From DASYYE01 sp035946955 (GTDB taxonomy: Bacteria > Actinomycetota > Actinomycetes > Streptosporangiales > Streptosporangiaceae), in the NCBI GenBank assembly GCA_035946955.1, contig DASYYE010000429.1, forward strand, positions 1 through 12,566: DNA of 12,566 bases, in the 5' to 3' direction. The position numbers were made by a program, and so were the translations under genes. Positions 1-6,706 of this stretch are shown one piece after another. The notes under the pieces were generated by a model, which did no database searches, was not told where the DNA came from, and saw nothing but the letters and a program-made list of their open reading frames with translations. Positions within the stretch are counted from its first letter, which is position 1, and each line of letters opens with the position of its first letter.

Positions 1-111
1 GGCGCCGAAGGCTCACGCTGCTCGGTCGCTGACATCGTGGACAGCGCCTCACTGGCTGAGGTCCGCTCCTACAAGCAGGGCATCAAGGCGGCGGCCAAGG
101 CAGGCGCCTGA
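1..111 (+). CDS. C-terminal end of an unidentified protein (5' truncated by the window)
   Basis: Frame 1 is open from the window edge to a TGA at 109-111, giving 36 residues that end in an Ala/Lys-rich stretch (GIKAAAKAGA). About 30 of the 36 codons end in G or C, as in the other genes here, so this looks like real coding sequence rather than chance. No motif allows me to name the family. It runs convergently toward the 160-aa membrane-protein gene and its stop codon lies inside the left arm of an inverted repeat that also covers that gene's stop. The function is unknown, and the rest of the gene lies to the left of the window. Confidence 0.6.
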   Translation, partial: GAEGSRCSVADIVDSASLAEVRSYKQGIKAAAKAGA

Positions 112-155
112 CCCGGGCAGGAACCCCGGGCAGGAACGGAGCCGCGCCGGGTCAG
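108..155. terminator. Candidate bidirectional terminator between convergent genes
   Basis: CTGACCCGG (108-116) and CCGGGTCAG (147-155) are perfect 9-bp inverted arms. They include the stop codons of both convergent genes (TGA 109-111 on plus, TGA at 154-152 on minus). The intervening 30 nt hold the 13-bp tandem repeat. There is no T-run, which is common for actinobacterial terminators, and the loop is long, so the assignment rests on the stem and the position. Confidence 0.35.
112..137. repeat. Perfect 13-bp tandem direct repeat
   Basis: CCCGGGCAGGAAC occurs twice head to tail (112-124 and 125-137) with no mismatch and no spacer. It begins immediately after the TGA of the left-hand gene. It looks like a slippage-type duplication in the short gap between two convergent genes. 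Confidence 0.75.
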
Positions 156-634
156 CTGATACCGCGCCGCTTCAGGATCGCGGCGACGTCGCTGAACTCG
201 TCGTCGGCGGCTGCCGAACGCTTCTTGCCGGCCAGCGCCCTGGCGGGTGCGGGTGCCTTGGCGACCTCCTTGGACGGCGCGGTCCCGGTGGTGGCTGCGG
301 AGGGTGCCTGCGCGCCCTGCTTCCTGGCCCGCCAGCGCCTCATCCCGCCCGACACACCGAACAGCACCACCGCGACACCGGCCACGATGATCCCCGCCCA
401 GCCCTGGAACGAGAACACCGACGACCATGCGAAGTTGGCGATCGCCGTGACGAAGGTCCAGATGAGCTTGACCACACCGGTCAGGTACGCGGCGATGGGA
501 AGCAGCGACCAGGCCACCCCACGCAGCCCTGCCGCCGCCCCACGGCGGCGCCAGGCGAACCAGCTCAGTACCAGCCCGACACCGGTCAGGCCCCCGCACA
601 GTGGCAGCCACGCGATCGCCTGGTAAGCAGGCAC
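152..634 (-). CDS. Small integral membrane protein, about three TM helices, 160 aa
   Basis: The start is GTG at 634, chosen because a strong Shine-Dalgarno (GAGGAGG within 650-640) sits 5 nt upstream. Hydrophobic segments lie at about residues 8-28, 39-66 and 77-97, the first followed by an Arg-rich loop (WRRRG). A charged cytoplasmic-looking tail starts at about residue 98, with a low-complexity Ala/Pro/Thr linker (107-135) and then an acidic-to-basic terminal helix (DDEFSDVAAILKRRGIS). This architecture matches a family of small actinobacterial membrane proteins, some misleadingly labelled cellulose synthase in Streptomyces genomes. I also recall a similar-sized membrane protein, Rv2120c, near hisG and metH in M. 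tuberculosis, but this is from memory and unaligned. The biochemical role is unknown. The gene appears monocistronic, with 430 nt free of genes upstream. Confidence 0.8.
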   Translation of the reverse strand: MPAYQAIAWLPLCGGLTGVGLVLSWFAWRRRGAAAGLRGVAWSLLPIAAYLTGVVKLIWTFVTAIANFAWSSVFSFQGWAGIIVAGVAVVLFGVSGGMRRWRARKQGAQAPSAATTGTAPSKEVAKAPAPARALAGKKRSAAADDEFSDVAAILKRRGIS

Positions 635-729
635 GGCGGCCTCCTCTCCCTACCGGGCACTCTCTTCTCATATTCGCACACCCCGTCTAATACTCCGTGG
701 TGGTGACGCCCGGACGGGCCAGACCGCCG

Positions 730-765
730 ACAGCGGTGCCGGCCCCGGCTGGCCGGAGCCGCTGT
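730..765. other. Strong hairpin (7-bp + 6-bp stem, symmetric internal loop)
   Basis: ACAGCGG (730-736) pairs with CCGCTGT (759-765), then a 2x2 internal loop (TG/AG), then CCGGCC (739-744) pairs with GGCCGG (751-756) around a 6-nt loop. Thirteen pairs are G:C dominated and stable on either strand. It could terminate minus-strand transcription from the HAD gene, be part of an untranslated leader of the membrane-protein gene, or be an operator. Confidence 0.5.
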
Positions 766-780
766 GGAAGGCGGGAACGG

Positions 781-808
781 TGGTCAGCCTGCCCCGCAGT
801 GCTGACCA
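781..808. terminator. Strong hairpin, candidate factor-independent terminator without T-run
   Basis: TGGTCAGC (781-788) pairs with GCTGACCA (801-808), continuing inward through CTGC/GCAG (789-792 with 796-799) across one bulged T (800) to a CCC loop. That is 12 base pairs with a single bulge. It sits 15 nt from the other hairpin, about 255 nt past the HAD stop on the minus strand. No T-tract follows on either strand, so it may equally be a regulatory structure or a structured RNA element. Confidence 0.45.
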
Positions 809-952
809 ACCCGGTCACGACCACCATGCAACCGCAACTGGCCCGGGCCAGGCACGGGCGCGGGGTCCGCAAATCATGGATGTACCGCCGCAGACAAAAG
901 GGGGCCCGAAGCAAAACCCACAACCCTGTCCACCAAGATCGATGTGCGCTCA

Positions 953-970
953 CGGACAAAAGAATGTCCG
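953..970. promoter_or_regulatory. Spaced dyad CGGACA-N6-TGTCCG
   Basis: Perfect 6-bp arms (953-958, 965-970) flank an A-rich 6-nt spacer, so the symmetry suits an operator as well as a small hairpin. It lies about 94 nt past the HAD stop on the minus strand. No gene start is close by on either strand, which weakens the operator reading. Confidence 0.25.
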
Positions 971-1063
971 CGCGGCCACATTCATCGCGCCCCTGACGTC
1001 CAACAACACTACGAACGGGCCGACCGCAGAGCGCAGGGGGGTAACTGATGCGACTCGCGGGGC

Positions 1064-1753
1064 TCAGGTGGCTGGTGTGACTGATGCCAGCATGTCGAGG
1101 TCCACTTCGCGCAGGGAACCGACGATGACCAGCCCTGGCGTGGGCGGGATCGGGATGGTGGGGACGGCGATGACGGCGCAGCCAGCCGCTTGGGCGGCGG
1201 CGATGCCGCTCGGTGAGTCCTCCAGGGCTACACAGGTGGCAGGGCCGGCGCCTAGCAGTGTGGCGGCCCGGAGGTAGGGGTCTGGGGCGGGTTTACCGTG
1301 CTCGACGTCCTCGCCGCAGACGGTCACCGGGAACTTGACGCTGGTGGCGGCCAGCACGGCATCCATGATCAGGCGCTGGGAGGAGGTGACCAGGGCGTGG
1401 GGCAGCCCTGCGTCGGCCACGGCCGCGAGGAGTCCGGATGCCCCGGGCTGCAGAGGCAGGCCCTTGCGCGCGATCTCCTCCGCCATGCCCTCCACCAGCC
1501 AGCGGCCCACCTCGTCCGGCCCGGCGGTCCGGCCTGGCCTGGCGCCATTGCCCTCAGTCGCTTTCATCAGCATGTAGGTGACGCTGCGGTCGAGGGAGCC
1601 GCCGAGCAGTGCCCGCTGGTCCTCCTCCCCCCAGGTGCCGCCGAGCCTGGCCATGACCGAGCGCTCGACTTCGAACCACAGCGGCTCGGAGTCCACGAGC
1701 AGGCCGTCCATGTCGAACAGGACTGCGCCTGGCCGGGGCTTGGGTGGTCGCAT
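1064..1753 (-). CDS. HAD superfamily (subfamily IA) hydrolase, 229 aa
   Basis: This is a phosphatase/phosphomutase-type enzyme acting through an aspartyl-phosphate, soluble and Mg-dependent by family knowledge. All four HAD motifs are visible from the ATG at 1753: motif I VLFDMDGLLVDSEPLW with nucleophile D14 and acid D16, motif II LVTSS (T123/S124), motif III Lys154 in GKPAPDPY, and motif IV E178-D179 in ALEDSPSGIAAAQAAG. The cap lies between residues 20 and 105, as in the beta-phosphoglucomutase and sugar-phosphate phosphatase branch. The substrate cannot be read from sequence. An ATG 23 codons upstream (1822) is possible, but 1753 places motif I at the usual distance from the N terminus and has TAGGGT 7 nt before it, as in a leaderless transcript. 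It is divergent from the repeat-protein gene at 1886. Confidence 0.9.
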   Translation of the reverse strand: MRPPKPRPGAVLFDMDGLLVDSEPLWFEVERSVMARLGGTWGEEDQRALLGGSLDRSVTYMLMKATEGNGARPGRTAGPDEVGRWLVEGMAEEIARKGLPLQPGASGLLAAVADAGLPHALVTSSQRLIMDAVLAATSVKFPVTVCGEDVEHGKPAPDPYLRAATLLGAGPATCVALEDSPSGIAAAQAAGCAVIAVPTIPIPPTPGLVIVGSLREVDLDMLASVTPAT

Positions 1754-1760
1754 GACTGAG

Positions 1761-1766
1761 ACCCTA
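1761..1766 (-). promoter_or_regulatory. Candidate -10 element of the HAD gene (leaderless)
   Basis: On the minus strand TAGGGT (1766-1761, TANNNT type) is followed by 7 nt and then the ATG at 1753, so transcription would start at or within a base of the start codon. No Shine-Dalgarno is present. The -35 region is weak (TCGGAA at 1790-1785 at best). Confidence 0.4.
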
Positions 1767-1777
1767 ATCGGCTCACA

Positions 1778-1812
1778 CCAGGCCTTCCGAAACGGGCCTG
1801 GCCGACGGCCAG
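1778..1812. promoter_or_regulatory. Two overlapping inverted repeats in the HAD / repeat-protein divergent region
   Basis: CCAGGCC (1778-1784) pairs with GGCCTGG (1795-1801) across 10 nt, while CTGGCC (1798-1803) pairs with GGCCAG (1807-1812) across 3 nt. The two share 1798-1801, so they cannot form together as hairpins. They lie upstream of both presumed transcription starts, which favours protein-binding sites on DNA over an RNA switch. Confidence 0.3.
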
Positions 1813-1821
1813 CCGTAGGCA

Positions 1822-1827
1822 TAGTCT
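1822..1827 (+). promoter_or_regulatory. Candidate -10 element for the seven-repeat secreted protein
   Basis: TAGTCT matches TANNNT. About 17 nt upstream is TGGCCG (1799-1804), only a partial -35. This would give a 5' leader of roughly 50 nt ending in the Shine-Dalgarno GAAGGAG (1874-1880), 5 nt before the ATG at 1886. Confidence 0.3.
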
Positions 1828-1885
1828 CCGTGTGGATTGCCCAGCTTCACGTGGATCGCCGGGCTGATGCTCCGAAGGAGTTCAC

Positions 1886-3124
1886 ATGCCGAGGCTCTGG
1901 ACCACACTCCTATCGGCCACAGCGGCGGCAACGGCGACGACGGCGCTCGTGCCAGCCAGCGCGGGCACGCGGCCGCTGCCGGACCACGCAGCCGGCCACC
2001 CCGCACCCGCCTGGACCATCCAAGCCAGCCAGAACCCAGCGTCCTCGCATGTCGCGGAGCTGTCCGCGGTAGCGTGTGGCACCCCGGGCGACTGCTGGGC
2101 CGTGGGTGACTACGAAACCTCGACCGGGCAACTCACTCTGGCCGAGCACTGGAACGGCCGCACCTGGGCGATCGTGGCGACACCGAACGCCCCGGAGGCC
2201 AAGGACAGCCTGCTGTCCGGGGTCTCCTGCGCGGGACCGTCCTGGTGCACCGCAGTTGGCTACCAGGTCATAACCAAGCCCAACTACGTGGTCTCGCACG
2301 TGCTGATCGAGGCCTGGAACGGCACACGCTGGGCGATACAGCGCTCCCCCGGGCCGTCCCATAACCCCAGCTCGGTGGGCCTGACCTCGGTGTCGTGCAC
2401 CGCCCCGGACTCCTGCACCGCTGTGGGCGGGTTCACCCGCACTTCGCTCAGCGCCCAGAGCCAGCCACTGGCTGAGCACTGGAACGGCTCGGTATGGAGC
2501 ATCCAGCCGGTGCCCAACCCCCAAGCGGAGAACGGCAGCGAACTCGACGGCGTATCCTGCACGGCAGGCGACGCCTGCACAGCAGGGGGCAACTACTTCT
2601 ACGCCGATATCGCCGCGTCCGTCTTCGCCGAGCGCTGGGACGGCACTGCATGGGTGATGCAGCAGCAGCCCAACTCAAGGGGCCAGGACTTCAACATCGA
2701 CAGCGCCGTCTCGTGCACGAGCACGACGGTCTGTGTGTCGGCTGGCCTGTTGACCAATGGCGGGAATGTCTCCGAACCGCTTGCGGAGGCCTGGAACGGC
2801 ACCTCCTGGAGGCTGCTCCATGCACGCGACCCGCGCGGCAGCGTCGGGGGCGCGAGTTTCAGCGGCCTGTCGTGTGCCACCAGCACCTCCTGTGTCGCGG
2901 TGGGCGACTGGTCGGCCACCACGACCGGCGGACTGTCGGATGTCACCCTCGCCGAGCGGTGGAACGGCACGGCCTGGGCGGTTCAGCCCACCCCGAACCC
3001 CACCGGGGCGCAGAGCAGCAGCCTCGCCAGTGTGTACTGTCCTACGGCTCGGATGTGCGTTGCCGTAGGGTCGTCGTTCGCAGGCACCGCTACCCAGACG
3101 CTGGCCGAGCACTACTCCGGCTGA
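1886..3124 (+). CDS. Secreted seven-repeat protein, predicted beta-propeller with seven C-x5-C pairs, 412 aa
   Basis: The ATG at 1886 has a good Shine-Dalgarno (GAAGGAG, 5 nt spacing). Residues 1-26 look like a Sec signal peptide: one Arg, a hydrophobic Ala/Thr/Leu core, and a likely cleavage after ASA at 24-26. From W43 to the last residue the protein is seven repeats of 49-56 residues (43-91, 92-146, 147-201, 202-253, 254-305, 306-361, 362-412). Each opens with W-x-[IVLM], has a central SVSC-x5-C[TV]AVG-like core, and ends LAE-x-WNG, except the last, which has Tyr for Trp. All 14 cysteines fall in seven C-x5-C pairs (64/70, 115/121, 171/177, 225/231, 277/283, 330/336, 385/391). I know this repeat type from secreted actinobacterial proteins of unknown function but recall no family name. 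Seven units suggest a closed seven-bladed propeller with one disulfide per blade, as inference. No catalytic motif or anchor is seen. It ends 2 nt from the metH stop. Confidence 0.88.
   Translation: MPRLWTTLLSATAAATATTALVPASAGTRPLPDHAAGHPAPAWTIQASQNPASSHVAELSAVACGTPGDCWAVGDYETSTGQLTLAEHWNGRTWAIVATPNAPEAKDSLLSGVSCAGPSWCTAVGYQVITKPNYVVSHVLIEAWNGTRWAIQRSPGPSHNPSSVGLTSVSCTAPDSCTAVGGFTRTSLSAQSQPLAEHWNGSVWSIQPVPNPQAENGSELDGVSCTAGDACTAGGNYFYADIAASVFAERWDGTAWVMQQQPNSRGQDFNIDSAVSCTSTTVCVSAGLLTNGGNVSEPLAEAWNGTSWRLLHARDPRGSVGGASFSGLSCATSTSCVAVGDWSATTTGGLSDVTLAERWNGTAWAVQPTPNPTGAQSSSLASVYCPTARMCVAVGSSFAGTATQTLAEHYSG
2012..3121 (+). repeat. Seven tandem protein-coding repeat units (147-168 bp each)
   Basis: The unit boundaries at DNA level are 2012-2158, 2159-2323, 2324-2488, 2489-2644, 2645-2800, 2801-2968 and 2969-3121. 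The best-preserved stretch is the unit end, where GAG-CAC/CGG-TGG-AAC-GGC recurs with minor changes. Otherwise the copies have diverged, indicating old duplication held by structure rather than recent expansion. Confidence 0.8.
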
Positions 3125-3126
3125 TC

Positions 3127-6100
3127 CTAGGCGCTGAAGTACTTCGCCTCGGGGTGGTGGACGATCAGGGCGTCCGTGGACTGCTCCGGGACGAGCTGGA
3201 ACTCCTCGGACAGGGTGACGCCCACCCGCTCGGGGCCGAGCAGCTGGACCACCTTGGCGCGGTCCTCCAGGTTGGGGCAGGCCGGGTAGCCGAACGAGTA
3301 CCGGCAGCCCCGGTAGCCGACCTTGAGGATGCCAGCAAGCGACGGCGGGTCATCGCCTGCCAGTCCCAGCTCGGCGCGGACCCGCGCGTGCCAGTACTCG
3401 GCCAGTGCCTCGGCGAGCTGGACCGACAGGCCATGCAGCTCCAGGTAGTCGCGGTAGGCGTCCTTGGCGAACAGCTCGGAGGTCGCCTCGCTGATCTTGG
3501 CGCCCACCGTGACGAGCTGGAAGCCGACCACGTCGACCTCACCGGTGGACCGTGCCCGGAAGAAGTCGGCCAGGCACAGGTGCCGGTCGTGACGCTGGCG
3601 CGGGAAGTGGAACCGCTCGCGTTCCTGGCCGTCGTCGCCGAGCACCACCAGGTCGTCGCCTTCGCTGACGGCGGGGAAGTAGCCGTAGGTGACGGCCGCC
3701 TCCACCAGTCCCTCGGTCTGGACCCGCTCCAGCCACATGCGCAGCCGCGGCCTGCCCTCGGTCTCGGCCAGCTCCTCATAAGACAGGCCCTCGCTGCCGC
3801 GGGTGGGCTTGAGCCCCCACTGGCCCATGAACGTCGCGCGCTCGTCGAGGTAGGCCGCGTACTCGGCGAGCGGGATGCCCTTGACCACGCGCGCACCGTA
3901 GAACGGGGCGGTGGGCACGTCGTTGTCGGTGGCGACCGCCGACCGGGCGGGCATGTCCTGAGGGGCGGTCTCATGCAGGCGGGCGCCTGTCCTGACCCGG
4001 CGCTCGCGCAGCGGCGGCAGTGCCGCTCCCGCCTCACCGCGCTTGACGGCCATGATCGCGTCCATGAGCCGCAGCCCTTCAAAAGCGTCGCGGGCGTAGC
4101 GCACCTCGCCCTCGAACAGCGCCGCCAGGTCCTGCTCCACATAGGCCCGGGTGAGGGCGGCGCCGCCGAGCAGCACCGGCCAGCGCCCGGCCAGCCCGCG
4201 GGAGTTCAGCTCGGCCAGGTTGTCGCGCATCACCACGGTGGACTTGACCAGCAGCCCGGACATGCCGATGACGTCCGCGCGGTGTTCGGTAGCGGCGTCC
4301 ACGATGGCCGACAGCGGCTGCTTGATGCCGATGTTCACCACGTCGTAGCCGTTGTTGGACATGATGATGTCCACCAGGTTCTTGCCGATGTCGTGCACGT
4401 CACCGCGGACCGTGGCCAGCACGATCCGGCCCTTGCCGTCCTCGCTGGAGCGCTCCATGTGCGGCTCCAGGTAGGCCACGGCCACCTTCATGACCTCGGC
4501 GGAGGTGAGCACGAACGGGAGCTGCATCTGGCCGGAACCGAACAGTTCACCGACGGTCTTCATGCCGTCGAGGAGCACGTCGTTGACGATCTCCAGGGCG
4601 GGCCGCTGGCCGAGCGCTTCGTCCAGGTCCGCCTCCAGGCCGTTGCGCTCGCCATCGATGATGCGGCGCTTGAGCCGCTCCCACAGGGGAAGGGCCGCGA
4701 GCTCGGCGGCCCTGCTGGCTTTGACCGCGGCGGCGTCCACGCCCTCGAACAGCTCGAGCAGGCGCGCCAGCGGGTCATAGCCCTCACGCCTGCGGTCGTA
4801 GACCAGGTCCAAGGCGACCTGGAGCTGCTCACCGGGGATGCGGGCGACCGGCATGATCCGGGAGGGGTGCACGATCGCGGAGTCCAGCCCGGCCCGCACG
4901 CACTCGTCGAGGAAGACCGAGTTGAGCACGGCACGCGCGGCCGGGTTCAGCCCGAAGGAGACGTTGGAGATACCCAGGGTCGTCTGCACGTCCGGGTAGC
5001 GCTGCTTGAGGCCACGGATGGCCTCGATCGTCTCCAGGCCGTCGCGGCGGGTCTCCTCCTGGCCGGTGGCGATCGGGAACGTCAGGCAGTCGACGATGAT
5101 GTCGTGGACTGACATCCCCCAGTTCCCGGTGAGGTCCTCGATCAGCCTGGTGGCCACCGCGATCTTCCACTCCGCGGTGCGTGCCTGGCCCTGCTCGTCG
5201 ATCGTGAGCGCGATCACGGCGGCGCCGTGCTCGCGGACCAGCGGCATCACCCGGGCGATGCGCGAGTCCGGGCCGTCGCCGTCCTCGTAGTTGACCGAGT
5301 TGACCACGGCCCGGCCGCCCAGCATCTCCAGGCCGGTCCTGATCACTTCGGGCTCGGTGGAGTCCAGTACCAGCGGCAGGGTGGAGGCGGTGGCGAAACG
5401 CCGGGCGACCTCCGCCATGTCCGCGGTCCCGTCACGGCCCACGTAGTCCACGCACAGGTCCAGCACGTGTGCGCCGTCGCGGGTCTGCTGCCGGGCGATC
5501 TCCACACAGTCCTCGTAGCGCTCCCCCAGCAGGGCCTCCCGGAACGCCTTGGACCCGTTGGCGTTGGTGCGCTCCCCGATCGCCAGGAACGCGGTGTCCT
5601 GGCGGAATGGCACGTGCTGGTACAGCGAGGCCACACCGGGCTCAGGGCGCGGGCGGCGCCTGGCCAGCGGCTTGCCCTGCACCCGCGCGACCACCGCGGC
5701 CAGGTGCTCTGGCGTGGTGCCGCAGCACCCGCCGACCAGGCCGAGGCCGAACTCGGCGCTGAACGTCTCGTGGGCGTCCGCGAGCTGGGCCGGGGTGAGC
5801 GGGTAGCGGGCGCCGTCGGCGGTGAGTTCGGGCAGGCCCGCATTGGGCATGCAGGACAGCCCGGTACGGGCGTGGGCCGCGAGGTAGCGCAGGTGCTCGC
5901 TGTACTCTTCCGGGCCGGTGGCGCAGTTCAGTCCGATCATGTCGACGCCGAGTGGCTCGATGGCCGCCAGCGCGGCCCCCGTCTCGGTGCCGAGCAGCAT
6001 GGTGCCGGTGGTCTCGACGGTGAAGTGGGCGATCAGCGGGACGCCGCAGCCCGCCGCGGCCATGGCCCGTTTGGCCCCGATTACGGCCGATTTGAGCTGG

Positions 6101-6609
6101 AGCATGTCCTGGCAGGTCTCGACGATGAGCGCGTCCACGCCGCCGCGGAGCAGGCCGGCCGCATTGCGCTGGTAGGCGTCCCGCAGGTCGGCGAAACCCA
6201 CATGACCCAGTGTGGGCAGCTTCGTGCCCGGGCCGATGGAGCCCAGCACCCAGCGCGGGCGCCCGGGCGTGCTGGCGGCCTCGGCCGCCTGCCTGGCGAT
6301 CCGCGCCCCTGCCTCCGAGAGTTCCTCGATGCGGTCCGCGATGTCATATTCGCCCAGGTTGGCGAGGTTCGCGCCAAAGGTGTTCGTGGTCACACAGTCC
6401 ACACCCACCTCGAGGTACGCGTCGTGGACCGACCGGACGATGTCCGGGCGTGTGACGTTGAGAACTTCGTTGCAGCCCTCGTGCCCGTCGAAGTCGTCGA
6501 GCGTGGCGGCGCTGGCCTGGAGCATGGTCCCCATTGCCCCGTCAGCCACCACCACCCGCGTGGCGAGGGCCGCCTGCAGCGACTGGTCCGTGCGGCCGGT
6601 GGTTGCCAT
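3127..6609 (-). CDS. metH: Cobalamin-dependent methionine synthase (5-methyltetrahydrofolate-homocysteine methyltransferase), 1160 aa
   Basis: This cytoplasmic enzyme moves the methyl of 5-methyltetrahydrofolate to homocysteine through cobalamin, giving methionine. All four modules are present, numbered from the ATG at 6609. The homocysteine domain (about 18-312) carries the zinc ligands Cys229 (GLNCATGP) and Cys295-Cys296 (GGCCGT). The pterin domain (about 341-600) has ERTNANGS. The helical cap (about 640-725) precedes the B12 domain, with the D-x-H-x-x-G cobalamin-ligand motif GDVHDIGKN (His739), SGLLVKST and GGAALTR. The reactivation domain (about 890-1155) has the AdoMet-binding stretch CRYSFGYPACPN. 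The length is normal and no key residue is missing. A TTG two codons upstream (6615) is also open. ATG is preferred, although no Shine-Dalgarno precedes it and the codon sits in the centre of a perfect palindrome. I see no cobalamin or SAM riboswitch upstream. It is divergent from the PAC2 gene. Confidence 0.97.
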   Translation of the reverse strand: MATTGRTDQSLQAALATRVVVADGAMGTMLQASAATLDDFDGHEGCNEVLNVTRPDIVRSVHDAYLEVGVDCVTTNTFGANLANLGEYDIADRIEELSEAGARIARQAAEAASTPGRPRWVLGSIGPGTKLPTLGHVGFADLRDAYQRNAAGLLRGGVDALIVETCQDMLQLKSAVIGAKRAMAAAGCGVPLIAHFTVETTGTMLLGTETGAALAAIEPLGVDMIGLNCATGPEEYSEHLRYLAAHARTGLSCMPNAGLPELTADGARYPLTPAQLADAHETFSAEFGLGLVGGCCGTTPEHLAAVVARVQGKPLARRRPRPEPGVASLYQHVPFRQDTAFLAIGERTNANGSKAFREALLGERYEDCVEIARQQTRDGAHVLDLCVDYVGRDGTADMAEVARRFATASTLPLVLDSTEPEVIRTGLEMLGGRAVVNSVNYEDGDGPDSRIARVMPLVREHGAAVIALTIDEQGQARTAEWKIAVATRLIEDLTGNWGMSVHDIIVDCLTFPIATGQEETRRDGLETIEAIRGLKQRYPDVQTTLGISNVSFGLNPAARAVLNSVFLDECVRAGLDSAIVHPSRIMPVARIPGEQLQVALDLVYDRRREGYDPLARLLELFEGVDAAAVKASRAAELAALPLWERLKRRIIDGERNGLEADLDEALGQRPALEIVNDVLLDGMKTVGELFGSGQMQLPFVLTSAEVMKVAVAYLEPHMERSSEDGKGRIVLATVRGDVHDIGKNLVDIIMSNNGYDVVNIGIKQPLSAIVDAATEHRADVIGMSGLLVKSTVVMRDNLAELNSRGLAGRWPVLLGGAALTRAYVEQDLAALFEGEVRYARDAFEGLRLMDAIMAVKRGEAGAALPPLRERRVRTGARLHETAPQDMPARSAVATDNDVPTAPFYGARVVKGIPLAEYAAYLDERATFMGQWGLKPTRGSEGLSYEELAETEGRPRLRMWLERVQTEGLVEAAVTYGYFPAVSEGDDLVVLGDDGQERERFHFPRQRHDRHLCLADFFRARSTGEVDVVGFQLVTVGAKISEATSELFAKDAYRDYLELHGLSVQLAEALAEYWHARVRAELGLAGDDPPSLAGILKVGYRGCRYSFGYPACPNLEDRAKVVQLLGPERVGVTLSEEFQLVPEQSTDALIVHHPEAKYFSA

Positions 6610-6617
6610 AGGCAACC
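6601..6617. promoter_or_regulatory. Perfect 7-bp palindrome centred on the metH start codon
   Basis: GGTTGCC (6601-6607) and GGCAACC (6611-6617) flank a 3-nt centre. On the minus strand the metH ATG (6609-6607) falls in the centre and first arm base. If transcription starts upstream of 6617 this is a hairpin presenting the start codon in its loop. If transcription starts at 6612-6609, only the DNA dyad is relevant, as an operator over the start site. Confidence 0.5.
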
Positions 6618-6618
6618 A

Positions 6619-6624
6619 AGTCTA
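6619..6624 (-). promoter_or_regulatory. Candidate -10 element of metH
   Basis: On the minus strand TAGACT (6624-6619) is an excellent actinobacterial -10. TCGTCG (6647-6642), a 3 of 6 match to TTGACA, lies 17 nt upstream. The metH ATG begins 9 nt after the -10, so the transcript would be leaderless or carry about 3 nt of leader, consistent with the lack of a Shine-Dalgarno. Confidence 0.5.
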
Positions 6625-6706
6625 AGCTGCTGGCCGGCAGCCGACGAGATACCCCTGGCCGCTATCCAGCGAAATACCAGCCCAGATACAGGACGCCCCG
6701 GCGTGG

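Larger units (their letters stand above)
635..1063. other. Intergenic region of about 430 nt, no convincing gene
   Basis: This lies between the HAD gene stop (1064) and the membrane-protein start (634), both on the minus strand. It holds two strong hairpins (730-765, 781-808), a spaced dyad (953-970), and a relatively AT-rich patch at about 665-695 where the minus-strand promoter of the membrane-protein gene would be expected. I could not pick one -35/-10 pair with confidence. Open frames of 90 to 99 codons across the region are Arg- or Pro-rich, lack ribosome binding sites and show no family motif. Confidence 0.6.

Noticed and set aside
1..111. Assigning the left-edge fragment to a RecB-type nuclease by analogy with M. 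tuberculosis gene order
   Set aside because: The 36 visible residues show none of the C-terminal cysteine pattern expected of that family, so gene order alone is not enough.
687..996. Open frames of 90 codons (minus) and 99 codons (plus) in the 635-1063 gap
   Set aside because: They start with TTG or GTG without a ribosome binding site, have Arg/Pro-rich compositions typical of shadow frames in GC-rich DNA, and overlap each other and the hairpins.
6626..6645. Plus-strand GCTGGCCGGCAGCC resembles part of the SAM-IV riboswitch core (GCUGGCCGGCAACC)
   Set aside because: The key GGCAACC is changed to GGCAGCC, the upstream GGUCAUGAGUGCCAGC element is missing, and the region overlaps the metH promoter on the opposite strand. 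The likeness is short and GC-driven.
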